Shown: positions 1 through 9,708, counted from the stretch's first letter. The stretch is DNA of 64,000 nucleotides from Gammaproteobacteria bacterium (GCA_024742995.1 JANSXK010000008.1:45369-109368), one strand, 5' to 3'. The notes: generated by a model not told the origin, from the sequence alone. Made by a program: numbers and translations.

Positions 1-590
1 GACATTTGCTGGGAGGATTGCTGATTTTTGGTCATTTGGTGGCGTTCAATCTTCATTTGAGGCATCCAGGAAAAGCAGCGATCACACGGTGGCGATGCTG
101 GACAATTTTGGCAGTGTTGATTGTGTTTGTGCAAATTGCGTTAGGCGGTTGGGTCAGCTCTAATTACGCTGGTTTGGCTTGTATTGGGTTTCCGCAGTGT
201 AATGGCCAATGGATCCCTGTTTTGGATTGGCAGCATAGTTTCCAGATATGGTCTGGCATAGGGGCGAATCATCAAGGTGGTTTGTTGGATGCGACCAGCC
301 GAGCGACGATTCAAATGGTGCATCGTTTGGGTGCTGTTGTCATTGCACTATATCTTCTGGGACTGTCTGTTGCGTTGCTTCATTGTATTCGCCATAAAGT
401 GGTACGACGTGCGGTGATCGGTGTGTTGGGGTGCGTTGCCATCCAATTCGCGTTAGGCGTGGCGAATGTTGTCTATTTATTGCCCCTGTGGGCTGCTGTT
501 GCGCATAATGGTGTGGCTGCATTATTGTTGGCTGCGGTATTGGTTTTACATCATAGCGTAAGGAGGGCGTTCAGTGGAATCGCTTCTTAA
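1..590 (+). CDS. ctaA: Heme A synthase, C-terminal part (gene starts before window)
   Basis: This is the 3' part of a COX15/CtaA heme A synthase, the membrane enzyme that oxidises the heme O methyl group to give heme A for aa3-type oxidases. The reading frame is open to the left edge, so the true start lies outside the window. Several hydrophobic helices are visible. The family landmarks seen are the loop with a Cys pair (ACIGFPQC), the QMVHRLGA heme-ligand histidine motif and a second conserved His near the end (AVAHNGVA). The stop overlaps the GTG start of cyoE by 17 bases, so the genes are probably translationally coupled. The heme A, heme O, SCO1 order is typical of a cytochrome oxidase assembly operon. 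Confidence 0.9.
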   Translation, partial: HLLGGLLIFGHLVAFNLHLRHPGKAAITRWRCWTILAVLIVFVQIALGGWVSSNYAGLACIGFPQCNGQWIPVLDWQHSFQIWSGIGANHQGGLLDATSRATIQMVHRLGAVVIALYLLGLSVALLHCIRHKVVRRAVIGVLGCVAIQFALGVANVVYLLPLWAAVAHNGVAALLLAAVLVLHHSVRRAFSGIAS

Positions 591-1455
591 ACAAGAGCCT
601 CTTATTTGGCGTGATTATTTGGCATTGTGCAAACCTAGAGTTGTGGCACTGATGTTATTGACCGTCGTCGTGGGAATGTATTTGGCTCCGGGTCATGTGA
701 CTGCGGATATGTTGATATTGGCTTTGACTGGTATTGGTTTGACGGCAGGTGCTGCCGCTGCGGTTAATCACATTGTTGATCGTCGTATTGATGCCATCAT
801 GGCCAGAACACAGAAAAGACCAGTGGCGCAAGGACGTATTTCAGTCGTACAAGCGACGGTGTTTGCCTCCATCATGGGTATCTTAGGTCTGGGTATCTTA
901 GGGCGATGGGTGAACCCGTTGACCGCTGGGTTGACGTTTATCACGTTAATTGGGTATGCGGGGGTGTATACTGGTTATCTCAAACGAGCGACGCCACAAA
1001 ATATTGTGATTGGTGGGTTGGCAGGTGCGGCACCACCTTTATTAGGCTGGACAGCGGTGACGAATCATCTTGATCCGCAAGCGTTACTACTGGTATTGAT
1101 TATTTTTACGTGGACGCCGCCACATTTTTGGGCGTTAGCCATTTATCGTTTTAAAGACTATCAACATGCGCATATCCCGATGTTGCCGGTGACACATGGT
1201 ATTCGTTATACCAAATTGAATGTGTTGCTTTATACCATACTTTTGCTCATTGTGAGCATATTGCCCTATGTGATTGGGATGAGTGGTTGGTTTTATTTAC
1301 TGGGCGCTGTGATTTTAGGCGGGCGCTTTATGTATTGGGCGATTGTACTTCTGCGTTGCGAAACGCCAAAAGTAGCGATGCATACGTTTCGTTTTTCGAT
1401 CGTGTATTTGATGTTGTTATTTGTCTTATTATTAGGTGATCATTATGTCGGGTAA
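574..1455 (+). CDS. cyoE: Protoheme IX farnesyltransferase (heme O synthase)
   Basis: UbiA-superfamily prenyltransferase that farnesylates heme b to heme O in the inner membrane, the substrate for CtaA. At 293 residues it has the family's usual length. Both Asp-rich prenyl-diphosphate motifs are present: [16 protein letters not shown] and the second-loop motif [15 protein letters not shown]. The hydrophobic profile fits 7-9 membrane helices. The start is a GTG after an AGGAGG-like site inside the end of ctaA. The stop overlaps the next gene, which encodes a copper chaperone, so the three genes look like one oxidase-assembly transcript. Confidence 0.95.
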   Translation: MESLLKQEPLIWRDYLALCKPRVVALMLLTVVVGMYLAPGHVTADMLILALTGIGLTAGAAAAVNHIVDRRIDAIMARTQKRPVAQGRISVVQATVFASIMGILGLGILGRWVNPLTAGLTFITLIGYAGVYTGYLKRATPQNIVIGGLAGAAPPLLGWTAVTNHLDPQALLLVLIIFTWTPPHFWALAIYRFKDYQHAHIPMLPVTHGIRYTKLNVLLYTILLLIVSILPYVIGMSGWFYLLGAVILGGRFMYWAIVLLRCETPKVAMHTFRFSIVYLMLLFVLLLGDHYVG

Positions 1456-2080
1456 ATTGAAATATATTTTTTGGGTCTTATTTGTTGTTGTGGCTATTGG
1501 CTTAGGAGCGTGGACTTATAATGGATGGATGACGCCCAAAGTTAAGGCGCAGGAATTTCATGCCACTGTTTTGGATCATCCACGTCCCATGCCGGCGTTT
1601 GAGATGCAAGGGACCAATGGACATCGCTTTGATAACCAAAGTTTGCAAGGACATTGGACCTTTATGTTTTTCGGGTTTACGCACTGCGGATCAGTTTGTC
1701 CGGTGACCATGGCAGAATTAGGGAAAATGTATCGTTTGCTGAGCCAAGATACGACGGTACCGCGACCTCGCGTGGTGATGGTTACTTTAGATCCGCAACG
1801 TGATACCTTAAAACGTATGCAAACCTATGTTGAAGCATTTCAGCCGGAATTTTTGGGCGCACGTGGTTCTTTAAAGGAGGCTCAAGCTTTGGCAAGTAAA
1901 ATGGGGATTGCATATACGCGAGTGATGGCGAATACTAAAGAACGTCCGAACGATTACAGCATTGAGCATTCTGGATCTATTTTGTTGATTAATCCTCATG
2001 CAGATTTGGTTGCTTTTTTTACTCCACCGCATGAAGCGACATTGATGGCACGTGATTATCAGTTGTTGAATGCCAAATAA
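1445..2080 (+). CDS. SCO1/SenC-family copper chaperone for cytochrome oxidase
   Basis: Thioredoxin-fold protein anchored by one N-terminal membrane helix (about residues 6-24). It delivers copper to the CuA site of cytochrome oxidase on the periplasmic side. The copper site is visible: the CxxxC of [16 protein letters not shown] and a later His in [11 protein letters not shown] placed the start at the ATG that follows an AGGTG site; it overlaps the end of cyoE by 11 bases. A GTG nine bases upstream is a less likely alternative. The context with heme A and heme O synthases supports the role. Confidence 0.9.
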   Translation: MSGKLKYIFWVLFVVVAIGLGAWTYNGWMTPKVKAQEFHATVLDHPRPMPAFEMQGTNGHRFDNQSLQGHWTFMFFGFTHCGSVCPVTMAELGKMYRLLSQDTTVPRPRVVMVTLDPQRDTLKRMQTYVEAFQPEFLGARGSLKEAQALASKMGIAYTRVMANTKERPNDYSIEHSGSILLINPHADLVAFFTPPHEATLMARDYQLLNAK

Positions 2081-2088
2081 GGAATTGC

Positions 2089-3003
2089 ATGGGTATGAAG
2101 ATTGCTATTTTGGCGACGAATCCAACTTTATATTCGCACCAGCGTTTGGTGAAGTCAGGGGAAGAGGTTGGACACGAAATGATGGTGATCAATCCGCTCT
2201 CTTGTTATTTGAACGTAGCTGCTTCTAGTCCTACGGTGCATTATCGTGGGGGAGAGCCTCTGCCCCAGTTTGATGCTGTTATCCCAAGAATTGGCGCCTC
2301 GAATACGTTTTATGGCACAGCAGTGTTGAGGCATATGGAAACCATGGGCCTATATACTATCAATGAATCTATTGCGATTGCGCGTTCGAGGGACAAATTT
2401 CGATCTTTGCAGCTTTTGGCTCGTAATGGGATTCCCCTCCCATTAACAGGATTTGCACAGTCACCAGATAATACGGAAGATTTGATTCGTTTGGTGGGTG
2501 GCGCGCCTTTGGTTATCAAATTATTGGAAGGTACTCAAGGGAAAGGCGTCATTTTGGCAGACAGCCATCAATCTGCAGTCAGTATTATCAATGCGTTTAA
2601 AGAAATGCGCGCGAATATTTTAGTGCAAGAGTTTATTCAAGAGTCTCGTGGTACAGATATTCGTTGTTTGGTTGTTGGTGAAAGAGTGGTAGCTGCCATC
2701 AAACGTCAAGCCCAGGAAGGCGAGTTTCGGGCCAATTTTCATCAAGGCGGGCAAGTTTTGAAAGTAAAATTAACCACAGAAGAACGACGGATTGCCATTG
2801 CTGCTGCTAAAACCATGGGGTTGAGAGTTGCAGGAGTTGATTTGTTACGGTCTCACCAAGGGCCCTTGGTTTTGGAAATCAATTCATCTCCTGGTTTAGA
2901 AGGGATTGAGCGTGCTACAGAAGTAGATATTGCGCGTAAAATTATTCGTTATATCGAAAAAAATGCCAAACCTCGGAGTAGGAAACGGCGCTTTGAAGGA
3001 TAA
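2089..3003 (+). CDS. rimK: RimK-type ATP-grasp glutamate ligase
   Basis: ATP-grasp ligase closely resembling RimK, which adds glutamates to the C-terminus of ribosomal protein S6. At 304 residues it has the usual length. Diagnostic segments match RimK throughout: [37 protein letters not shown] in the ATP-binding lid, [17 protein letters not shown], and the Mg-binding [12 protein letters not shown] near the end. The ATG follows an AAGGA site; a second ATG two codons in matches the E. coli start but has poorer spacing. The basic C-terminal tail (SRKRRF) is short. Confidence 0.93.
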   Translation: MGMKIAILATNPTLYSHQRLVKSGEEVGHEMMVINPLSCYLNVAASSPTVHYRGGEPLPQFDAVIPRIGASNTFYGTAVLRHMETMGLYTINESIAIARSRDKFRSLQLLARNGIPLPLTGFAQSPDNTEDLIRLVGGAPLVIKLLEGTQGKGVILADSHQSAVSIINAFKEMRANILVQEFIQESRGTDIRCLVVGERVVAAIKRQAQEGEFRANFHQGGQVLKVKLTTEERRIAIAAAKTMGLRVAGVDLLRSHQGPLVLEINSSPGLEGIERATEVDIARKIIRYIEKNAKPRSRKRRFEG

Positions 3004-3012
3004 AGAGCGTTT

Positions 3013-3249
3013 TTAATGTTTTTTATCCTCTTTGCCTAACAACCAAGAGACCTTGACTTCTAATTGATCGGCAAGAAAATTTAAGGTTTGCTCATTAGGT
3101 ATTTCATTGCCATTCAGAACGGCTTGGGCTTTAAATTTTGGCATTTCAACGAATTTTGCAAATGTTGCCAAACGTTCGTCCACACGTTGTGGCATACCAA
3201 TGTCATCCAGCTCAGAATTGAGTCGTTCTGAAAACACTCTATTTGGCAT
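3013..3249 (-). CDS. Small XRE-like helix-turn-helix protein
   Basis: A 78-residue protein whose middle resembles a Cro/CI-type helix-turn-helix: residues about 20-70 run through helices with AQAVLNGNEIPNEQTLNFLAD followed by VKVSWLLGKED, which is common at the end of small XRE domains. It converges on rimK, with 9 bases between the stops. A GGA site precedes the ATG on the minus strand. It has no other domain, so it is probably a DNA-binding regulator or a phage-type Cro remnant. The target is unknown. Confidence 0.6.
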   Translation of the reverse strand: MPNRVFSERLNSELDDIGMPQRVDERLATFAKFVEMPKFKAQAVLNGNEIPNEQTLNFLADQLEVKVSWLLGKEDKKH

Positions 3250-3339
3250 ATGAGATTCCTTTATCAGTATATACCTGTTATTTTCTATAGCACATCAGCA
3301 CTATTTGTCAATTTTTGGTCCAGTATTTTTCTATGAATC

Positions 3340-3654
3340 TTAGCTACGAAAAATTTTTTTGTTTTTGCCAAGATGATAATCCCAAATTTTGGTTAAATAT
3401 TTTAGCAACCGGAAAGGCATGAGCTCATCTTGAGTCGATTGGTACTCGCAGAGTAGATATAAGTAGCTTTTTTGGGTATCAATCAAGCATTCTAACAAAA
3501 CATCTGACGCACTAAGCTTTAATTCCTTTCAATAAGGGTGTTTGAAGAGAGGGTAATTGCGCTAAAATCCAGTTTTTTTTAAGAATGTTTTTAGGCAACG
3601 GCGTTGTTAAAAACTCACGTATTACTTTAGGGTGTTGGAAGGCTTGAGTTTTTC
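3340..3654 (-). pseudogene. Remnant of Rpn/YhgA-family recombination-promoting nuclease
   Basis: Reading the minus strand across frames gives recognisable pieces of the Rpn (transposase_31, PD-(D/E)XK) family. First comes a stretch like HPKVIREFLTTPLPKN, normally near the N-terminus. In another frame comes SDVLLECLIDTQKSYLYLLC, then EYQSTQDELMPFRLLKYL, which match the family's conserved YLYLL-EHQS-MPFRLL core, ending at a stop near 3340. The pieces lie in different frames with stops between them and the catalytic C-terminal half is missing, so this is a decayed, truncated copy. Confidence 0.6.
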
Positions 3655-3879
3655 ATCAGTTTCTCACAATGTGAACGCCAAATTGCTCGCAGGACTTTGG
3701 CATACGCCCTCCCTGGTGTATGAATGCCAGAGTGTATCACAGGTTTGTCGTCAAGCAATCCCTTCGAAGGGTGGTGACCGGCTACTTATGGCGAAAGCAT
3801 TCATATCTGCATAAATAGCTTTATTTGTGACTAATTTTAATATATAATGTATTTTTTATGTAATTGCCGTGTATTTAAT
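3655..3879 (+). other. Upstream region of the next gene
   Basis: About 225 bases without a convincing gene. A TATAAT at 3843-3848 is a plausible -10 element for the membrane-protein gene downstream. It overlaps the first possible ATG (3847) and so argues for the ATG at 3880. No clear -35 box at standard spacing was found. Confidence 0.3.
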
Positions 3880-4935
3880 ATGACAGCTATCGCATTACCC
3901 TCAGATACTGTGGCTATCTATGCTGATCAGTCTTTATCGGACCTATTAAACTCATTTAATAAATTGTCTGTTGTATTAGATAGTAAAGACAATGAAATGC
4001 ATAAATTGGCTATTTTAAGAAGACTTGAGAAAGAAATAAGCGACAAGTTTATACAGCCAATTCAGATGATTGCAACCACCTCAGCGAACCAGATTGAAGA
4101 AGAGAAATCAGCGTTACAACAAAGCGCTTATTACGTTTGTGCGGTATTTGGTTTTTTACAACGAGCAGCAGGTGGGTACTTATTCAGTTCGAGTTTATTT
4201 GCATTAATCCCGGGGATTACTTATACGCCATTAGCCGTGCTTGTGAGCTTGTATATCGTATTGGATAATTTACTATTCTACGCGTTTGAAATTGCATTTC
4301 TCAGAAAATATTTTCAGCGGGCAATTGCAGAAAAGGCTGATGCTTCATTAAATGAGGTTTATGCAGAACAATTGGAAGTAACGGAGCATATTTACAAAAT
4401 GTTGGATGCTCGCGAGACCACGCGTTGGCCCAGTGAAGACTATAAGCCATATTTGGATTGTCTGATCGCATTCAAAACAGATTTATGTGATAAACAGGCA
4501 CGTATGGGAGAATATGTCCGGTCTCCGCTCAAAAGGGGGATTGAGTCTGGGCTGCTTTATTTTGGGGTATTCACCAGTATTGCCGACAGTTATTTTATGG
4601 TGAAAATGACATTACTGGCGTTACATCTTACCTTGATGAGCTCTCCTTTTTGCTGGATATTTGCGGTGGGGATTTTATTATCCTCTTCAATCCTTTACTA
4701 CGCGATGACGGTGAAGAGCATGTCCAAGATGATCAATCCAGATATGAAAAGTCATAGAATTTTGAAAGGTAATTTGACCCTATTTAAAGAGAACTATGGT
4801 AAGCGTCAGCCTTACTTCGATGAAAAACCAGGAGCGTCTAAGACAGCAGCAAACGATGGTGATACAACAGAAGAGTCAAGCCCCCACTCCCAAACGCCAG
4901 ACATAGAAATGCAAGTGGGATTGCAGCACCACTAA
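3880..4935 (+). CDS. Hypothetical multi-helix membrane protein
   Basis: I do not recognise this protein. The roughly 350-residue chain starts with a soluble helical part of about 80 residues, followed by two hydrophobic hairpins. The first covers the region around YLFSSSLFALIPGITYTPLA and the second runs from GLLYFGVFTS to the SSSILYYAM segment. A polar C-terminal tail of about 50 residues is rich in Ser, Thr, Glu and Pro. The start is uncertain: ATG 3847 sits inside a -10-like box, so I use ATG 3880. Neither has a good Shine-Dalgarno site. The 3' end overlaps the end of the antisense transporter pseudogene by about 100 bases. The layout resembles membrane-inserted effectors, which is only a suggestion. 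Confidence 0.55.
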   Translation: MTAIALPSDTVAIYADQSLSDLLNSFNKLSVVLDSKDNEMHKLAILRRLEKEISDKFIQPIQMIATTSANQIEEEKSALQQSAYYVCAVFGFLQRAAGGYLFSSSLFALIPGITYTPLAVLVSLYIVLDNLLFYAFEIAFLRKYFQRAIAEKADASLNEVYAEQLEVTEHIYKMLDARETTRWPSEDYKPYLDCLIAFKTDLCDKQARMGEYVRSPLKRGIESGLLYFGVFTSIADSYFMVKMTLLALHLTLMSSPFCWIFAVGILLSSSILYYAMTVKSMSKMINPDMKSHRILKGNLTLFKENYGKRQPYFDEKPGASKTAANDGDTTEESSPHSQTPDIEMQVGLQHH

Positions 4936-6119
4936 GCGCGATACCCATTAGCATCAGCGCTGATAAAATCATAAACAGGGCATTCATAATGTTATTCAAT
5001 GCGATCACACGTGCGCGCTGCGCTGGTTTGGTGCGTGTTTGGATCAACGTATAGAGCGGTACGGTATAAAATCCACCCAGTATAGCCAGCAACCAAAAAT
5101 CTAAGATGATATGATAATGGCGTGGTATGGTGATAAATTGTTGAAACGCCATCAGTGCAATGGGCGTGGCTTTGTTGTAACCATTTTTCGAGAGTAGTAT
5201 ATCAAGCACCAATAAAGTCATACCTAATAAGCTCCAAAAAATGTAGTGGGAGTGGATTTTTTTCTTAGCAACAAGTCCGTATATCGTTGCGCCCACTGCA
5301 AGTCCAATGGCAAATAACACCATAAAAAAGCTCACCACGGTTTGATCAGCATGCAACACATCTTTCGTGAATTGGGGCAAAATAGCTAATAAGGTTGCGC
5401 CAAAAAACCAAAACCAAGAGATCCCCAACATACTGAGAAAAATAGCTTTTTTCTTATAAATGGATTGAAATAAATTTGAGACTATCGTAAATAATTCAAG
5501 GCTTATGGGTAGTTTGGGATCCTCTAGGGTGGATAATGGGATGTACCAACTGCTGATCCAACCCAAGACAGAGATGCTGATCATCAGTACGGCCACCAGG
5601 TGTTTGCCTTGAGGATGCAAAATGAGCATTGTGCCGGCGATGGTTCCTAAGAGGATCGCAATAAAAGTACTGGCCTCGATCAAGCTATTGCCAGAGATTA
5701 ATTCATTTTTACGTAATAATTCTGGTAAAATAGCATATTTGAGTGGTCCAAAAAAGGTTGCTTGGGCACCTAATAAATAATGTGGTTAATAACAGTGGGA
5801 GATGATTCAAATAAAACCCCAATGCCGCGCATGACATCAGTATGATTTCTATAAGTTTGATTTTGATGATCAGTCGAGATTTTAGATATTTGTCAGCGAT
5901 TTGTCCCGCGGTGATTGAAAATAAGAAAAAAGGTAATACGAATAGCCCGGAAGCAAGCGCCACAAACAGGGTTGCATTGAGACTTTTCTGTTCTGCCACG
6001 GAAAAGACGATAAAAATAATGAGTGCATTTTTAAAAATATTATCGTTACAAGCTCCGAGAAATTGTGTGATGGTCAGAGGGAGCAAGCGCTGCGATGCTA
6101 GCAAGGAGAATGGATTCAC
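4838..6119 (-). pseudogene. LplT-like MFS transporter broken by a frameshift
   Basis: Two adjoining minus-strand reading frames form one MFS transporter similar to LplT, the lysophospholipid flippase. The N-terminal part (from a GTG at 6119) has FLGACNDNIFKNALIIF and the TAGQIADKYLKSR loop. The C-terminal part continues from NELISGNSLIEASTFIAILL. The junction lies near 5770-5785, where the sequence can be followed in the second frame as LLGAQATFFGPLKYAILPE, a segment LplT-family proteins share. One extra A, or two missing bases, explains the break. Either the gene is inactivated or this is a sequencing error. No acyltransferase gene adjoins it. Confidence 0.75.
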
Positions 6120-6484
6120 GGGAATAGCCGGATGTGAGTGGATATGCTAAATCATAACAGTAATGCTCTCAGAATACAGGCTCAATGTGATCTCACCAAC
6201 AAAACATCCCCGCAACCGGGCACTTATGTTTTAGGTGATGGTGATTTGTTAGCACCACTAGGGTTTTGTATTTTCCTGCTGTCATTGCCTCGCTATTGCT
6301 CGCAAAGACGGATTGTAGTTCGTTAGCTGAGAATAGTGACTGTTTATAAATAAATGGGAATTTCTCAGATATGAAGTACGGTACGTAGGTGGTAGAACTT
6401 CATATTCAGGATGATTCCCGGGGCAACATGAGCCAAATTTATTCTATGTGCTATATTAAATAGTATATAGGTTTTTTGGTATTC
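6120..6484. other. Non-coding stretch between divergent genes
   Basis: No convincing gene. The segment 6281-6314 resembles the common dispersed palindrome built on GTCATTGCGAG..., in degenerate form. It appears once in this window, so I cannot show that it is repeated. The right end presumably holds the promoter of the secreted-protein gene. Confidence 0.3.
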
Positions 6485-6997
6485 ATGATGCGGTCATTTC
6501 TAATTGGTTTGGGGTTCATTTTTGTAATTTTATCCCCTGTTCTGGCAAAATCAACTGATGTTGCGGCGCCTATGGCGTGTATTTCTGCAGATTTTACTGC
6601 GAAAGGTGATCAATATTGGAAAACAATGACCTTAAGGGTGACCAACCACTGTGAAAAAGACATAGATTTTCAGAATGCCACCATCACCTTTCAAACTTCT
6701 AATGCGCTGAAAACAACATTTTGGGGCGAATTTGCACCTTTGCCTCATCCGGATAAATCACTAAATATTAGTTCTCAAAAGCAAGCGGATGACAGTTATT
6801 TGGCGAGTTTGACGCTACATTTCCCCGTGGATTATGGCACTACAGTTTTGCCAGCTGGGAAATCATTCAAAATCATGTATGGCAGTAACACAGATGGTCA
6901 TGTGGCCGGATCGACACGTGTTTATTTGCAGCCTGTACCTTCGGTTGATTCGGATTCGCAACAAGATGATCTTCGCACGCAATCTATTTCAAAGTGA
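6485..6997 (+). CDS. Hypothetical secreted protein
   Basis: A roughly 170-residue protein with a clear Sec signal peptide: Arg after two Met, a hydrophobic core (FLIGLGFIFVILSPV) and a likely cleavage after VLA. The mature part is beta-rich. Its two Cys (in APMACISADF and VTNHCEKDI) could form a disulfide. The pattern is that of a small immunoglobulin-like or carbohydrate-binding sandwich, but I cannot name a family. A TTG start three codons upstream is possible; ATG 6485 gives a better signal peptide. It is probably periplasmic or exported. It converges with sodC, with a 4-base gap. Confidence 0.6.
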   Translation: MMRSFLIGLGFIFVILSPVLAKSTDVAAPMACISADFTAKGDQYWKTMTLRVTNHCEKDIDFQNATITFQTSNALKTTFWGEFAPLPHPDKSLNISSQKQADDSYLASLTLHFPVDYGTTVLPAGKSFKIMYGSNTDGHVAGSTRVYLQPVPSVDSDSQQDDLRTQSISK

Positions 6998-7001
6998 GTG
7001 C

Positions 7002-7487
7002 CTATTGGATACCGCCACAAGCGATACGAGCTTCTCCACCACCTAGAGGTGGTTCATCTGAGTAATTATCACCTTTTGCGTGTATCATCACTGATAGCCC
7101 TTTCAGGTCTGTGGTTTTTAAGCGCGGGGCGAGCACAGGTGTATGTGCTTCACCCTTTGCATCGACATATAGCACAGGCAAATCACCCAGATGTCCGTCA
7201 GCATAAGGGCCTTGATGTGTCCCCATGTGTTTGGGGTCAAAATGACCGCCGGCGGCCATGGCTTTATCGCTACAATTAGCATGTTGATGTAGGTGAAAAC
7301 CATGTAAGCCAGGAGGTAGGGTTCTTAAATTTGGTGTGACCAATAACCCAAAAGGTGTATCTTTAAAATCAACACTTCCCAGCAATCGATGTTGGCTGTC
7401 TGTTGTATATACTTTTGTTGTTAGCGGCGCAGCTTGGCACGAGAAGCTCAATAAGCAGCTGATAAAAAATATAAAATATTTGGGCAT
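7002..7487 (-). CDS. sodC: Periplasmic Cu,Zn superoxide dismutase
   Basis: SodC converts superoxide to hydrogen peroxide and oxygen in the periplasm. In intracellular bacteria it protects against the host oxidative burst. The 161-residue precursor has a signal peptide (FIFFISCLLSFSCQA). Metal ligands are visible in HGFHLHQHANC, in the AAGGHFDP and GPYADGHLGDLP segments, and in SVMIHAKGDNY. The conserved Cys pair is in the HANC segment and near the end (ARIACGGI). An AAGGA site lies 7 bases before the ATG. Confidence 0.95.
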   Translation of the reverse strand: MPKYFIFFISCLLSFSCQAAPLTTKVYTTDSQHRLLGSVDFKDTPFGLLVTPNLRTLPPGLHGFHLHQHANCSDKAMAAGGHFDPKHMGTHQGPYADGHLGDLPVLYVDAKGEAHTPVLAPRLKTTDLKGLSVMIHAKGDNYSDEPPLGGGEARIACGGIQ

Positions 7488-7851
7488 GTGATAGTCCTTT
7501 TGATTATATTTCCTAGGATGTTGTCATGTTACGATTGATTAGGCTACAAAGCAACCAGACCTTATTTGTCGAAATTTCATAAAACAGAAAGTTTAAATAC
7601 AATAAATTATTTTGAGAAATATCTTGCATCGTGATCATCATTTTAGACAGTGACAATTTTGTTTTAAAAGTCTAAATTGCATGAGCAAGGGATGCATAGT
7701 GGTACTAGGACAGGATGTCCTGCGCAGGATGCGCGTATAGAGACTGCTTTTGGCTCGCACTGAAAGGACGCAGTGCGATTCGCCCCCTTCTTGAAAGAAC
7801 CATTAAATTGTCCTTAAAAACCAGCTGTTAAACAAATAATGCAGGTGATTT
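7488..7851. other. Structured non-coding leader with two dyads
   Basis: No gene was seen in these 364 bases. The left end should hold the sodC promoter. Two inverted repeats stand out: 7707-7721 (AGGACA-GGA-TGTCCT, perfect) and 7756-7777 (CGCACTG, 8-base loop, CAGTGCG, perfect). Together they could form consecutive hairpins in a transcript running into the tiny ORF at 7852. Neither is followed by a U-run, so they are not typical terminators. Confidence 0.4.
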
Positions 7852-8010
7852 ATGAGCAAAAAAACTGAAGGAAGTGCTTGGGCCCATGAAGGTTCGGAGA
7901 TCAATCATCATGAAGATTGGGTTGGTCATATTGAAAACAGCATGGCATATAGCGATGTGGTTATTGATCTAGATGATGGGATGCAAACGTGGTCTGGTAG
8001 CGAAGCTTAG
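7852..8010 (+). CDS. Tiny acidic peptide, function unknown
   Basis: A 52-residue ORF with an AGGTG site 6 bases before its ATG. The peptide is acidic and rich in His, Trp and Asp (for example SAWAHEGSEINHHEDWVGH near the N-terminus and LDDGMQTWSGSEA at the end). It has no membrane segment and no Cys. Good initiation signals and the hairpin-rich stretch just upstream suggest a real expressed gene, but the length alone does not prove it. I do not recognise a family. Confidence 0.4.
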   Translation: MSKKTEGSAWAHEGSEINHHEDWVGHIENSMAYSDVVIDLDDGMQTWSGSEA

Positions 8011-8234
8011 TCGTATCCTTTCCCTATTGAGTCATGCAATCAGAGCTAGATCGGTAATGCGAATGTAGCATTAGTGACTTATCTTTTAATATTTTTATAA
8101 ATATCATGCTTGTTTTTCTCAAAGAATATAAAAAATGCTTGTATGTAGGCAGCCTTAGGCAGGATGTGTTCTTTTATTTTGCATAACTCCTGATATAATG
8201 ATTTTTTTTTATTCATATGGGTTAAATAAGTATT

Positions 8235-9560
8235 ATGCCTATTACTATCTCTGAGGAAGAGAAAAGAGCCATACAAGATTATTTTGATCATCCAGAACGT
8301 TATATTGGTAAAGTGCCTGAAGTATTGTGTCCAGGTGGTGTTTTACCAAATGGTACGAAAGTGTCACGAGCTAAGTATTCTAGAGAGAAGGATGTCACTC
8401 GGTGTTATATCATTCCTGTTGATGGCGAGAATGAGCCTCATCGTATTCCGATAACTGAGCTTTTCTCTAATGATCCTGCTACACATTCCGCGACGTTGCG
8501 GTGGTGCGGCACAATCTGTTTTCATCAGAATAAAGATGATTTACCCAAAATACTGCCTGCTAATTTTGACGTAAGTTGTGGTCTAGATGATAACGAAGAG
8601 GGGTTGGCTCCGGAAGAAATTGCGGACTACAGGGCGATTTGGACAACGCATGCAAAAATACCTAATTACATTCTTTATCGTGGTGGGGGTATTTTTTCCG
8701 GTTCCGAAACAACTATCAAATACGCCGTAGATTCTGACGGGCATCTTTTTTATCTGAAAAGATACAGTTGGTCTGGAGATGCTGCTGCATCTCCAGCTAA
8801 CGCTGTAGAGGTACATGCGCCCCAACTCTATATGGGGCCTTCAATTTCCAGATGTTCATTCGAATCTGCAGAGCCTTCTGAGATGCTTATTAAAATGGTT
8901 GGTATGTTTGGTAAAAAACCATCTTTTTGCAGTTCAGAACCCATTAAACTGACTAAAAGAATTGATATCACACGAGATGCAGGTGACAATTTAATCAAAT
9001 TTATACGAGATCGACAGGGCCAGCTTTCAGCGGCGCAAATAGAAACACTCGCTAAAGAAATTTTGCATCAATATCTCATTCATATTGATGCAAAAAATTT
9101 GGTACATACGGATATCAAGGCTTTAAATATTTGTGTTAAAGAAACATCAAATATCGATCATCCTTTTGAGATTCGTTTCATTGATTTTGAAGAGGCGTTT
9201 CATGCGGACAGGCCAAGTGAGACGGGGTGGGGCACTCGGGAATATATGCCTCCGGAGTTTTTTAAGACCGTAGAGGGGTTTCGGAAACAGTTTGAACCTG
9301 AAATAACAGAGCGTGCGTCCTTTCAGGAAACACGTTTACCTGATTATAAAAAACGTTTTTCCAAAGCAAGTGATATATTTGCATTAGGATGTGTATTGAT
9401 ACGTGATTTAGCATTGCAGCCTAATTCAGATTTATATACTTTGGCGTGTTCAATGTGTGCCGTAGCACCAGAGAACCGCCCATCAGGGGAAAGGATAAGA
9501 GTAGAACTGAGCAGATTAGAGGTTGTTTCGAGTGAACAGCGGGGAATGCGATTAGGGTGA
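8235..9560 (+). CDS. Eukaryotic-like Ser/Thr protein kinase, effector candidate
   Basis: The C-terminal 300 residues have protein kinase landmarks: a glycine-containing loop (GGGIFSGSETTIKYAVD, about 150-166), a candidate ATP-binding Lys (YLKRYS, K175), a catalytic loop VHTDIKALNICV with D293, K295 and N298, a metal-binding segment IDFEE (D317) where most kinases have DFG, and an activation-segment end REYMPPEF (PPE in place of APE), followed by SDIFALGCVL. The N-terminal 140 residues are of unknown type. There is no signal peptide or membrane helix, so it is cytoplasmic or a secreted effector. A stem with a T-run directly after the stop suggests a single-gene transcript. Confidence 0.75.
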   Translation: MPITISEEEKRAIQDYFDHPERYIGKVPEVLCPGGVLPNGTKVSRAKYSREKDVTRCYIIPVDGENEPHRIPITELFSNDPATHSATLRWCGTICFHQNKDDLPKILPANFDVSCGLDDNEEGLAPEEIADYRAIWTTHAKIPNYILYRGGGIFSGSETTIKYAVDSDGHLFYLKRYSWSGDAAASPANAVEVHAPQLYMGPSISRCSFESAEPSEMLIKMVGMFGKKPSFCSSEPIKLTKRIDITRDAGDNLIKFIRDRQGQLSAAQIETLAKEILHQYLIHIDAKNLVHTDIKALNICVKETSNIDHPFEIRFIDFEEAFHADRPSETGWGTREYMPPEFFKTVEGFRKQFEPEITERASFQETRLPDYKKRFSKASDIFALGCVLIRDLALQPNSDLYTLACSMCAVAPENRPSGERIRVELSRLEVVSSEQRGMRLG

Positions 9561-9562
9561 TT

Positions 9563-9588
9563 TTTCTCAAACACACGAGAAATTTTTT
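9563..9588 (+). terminator. Probable rho-independent terminator
   Basis: A TTTCTC/GAGAAA stem with an 8-base loop, followed at once by six T, beginning 2 bases after the kinase stop codon. It is a short AT-rich stem, so strength is uncertain. Confidence 0.55.
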
Positions 9589-9708
9589 GTTCTAATCTGG
9601 ATTCTACCCATGTGTTTTTATTCGATTTGACTTAGATGAAATACAATATTTTAATGTATATTAACAGGAAGAAGAGCGCGATTATTTAGGATAATATAAG
9701 CTGAGAAA

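Noticed and set aside
6281..6314. Degenerate GTCATTGCGAG-type dispersed palindrome
   Set aside because: Only one degraded copy is visible in this window, so repetition cannot be shown.
6138..6326. 62-residue frame between the LplT-like and secreted-protein genes
   Set aside because: No ribosome site and no protein-like pattern; it lies over a degenerate repeat.
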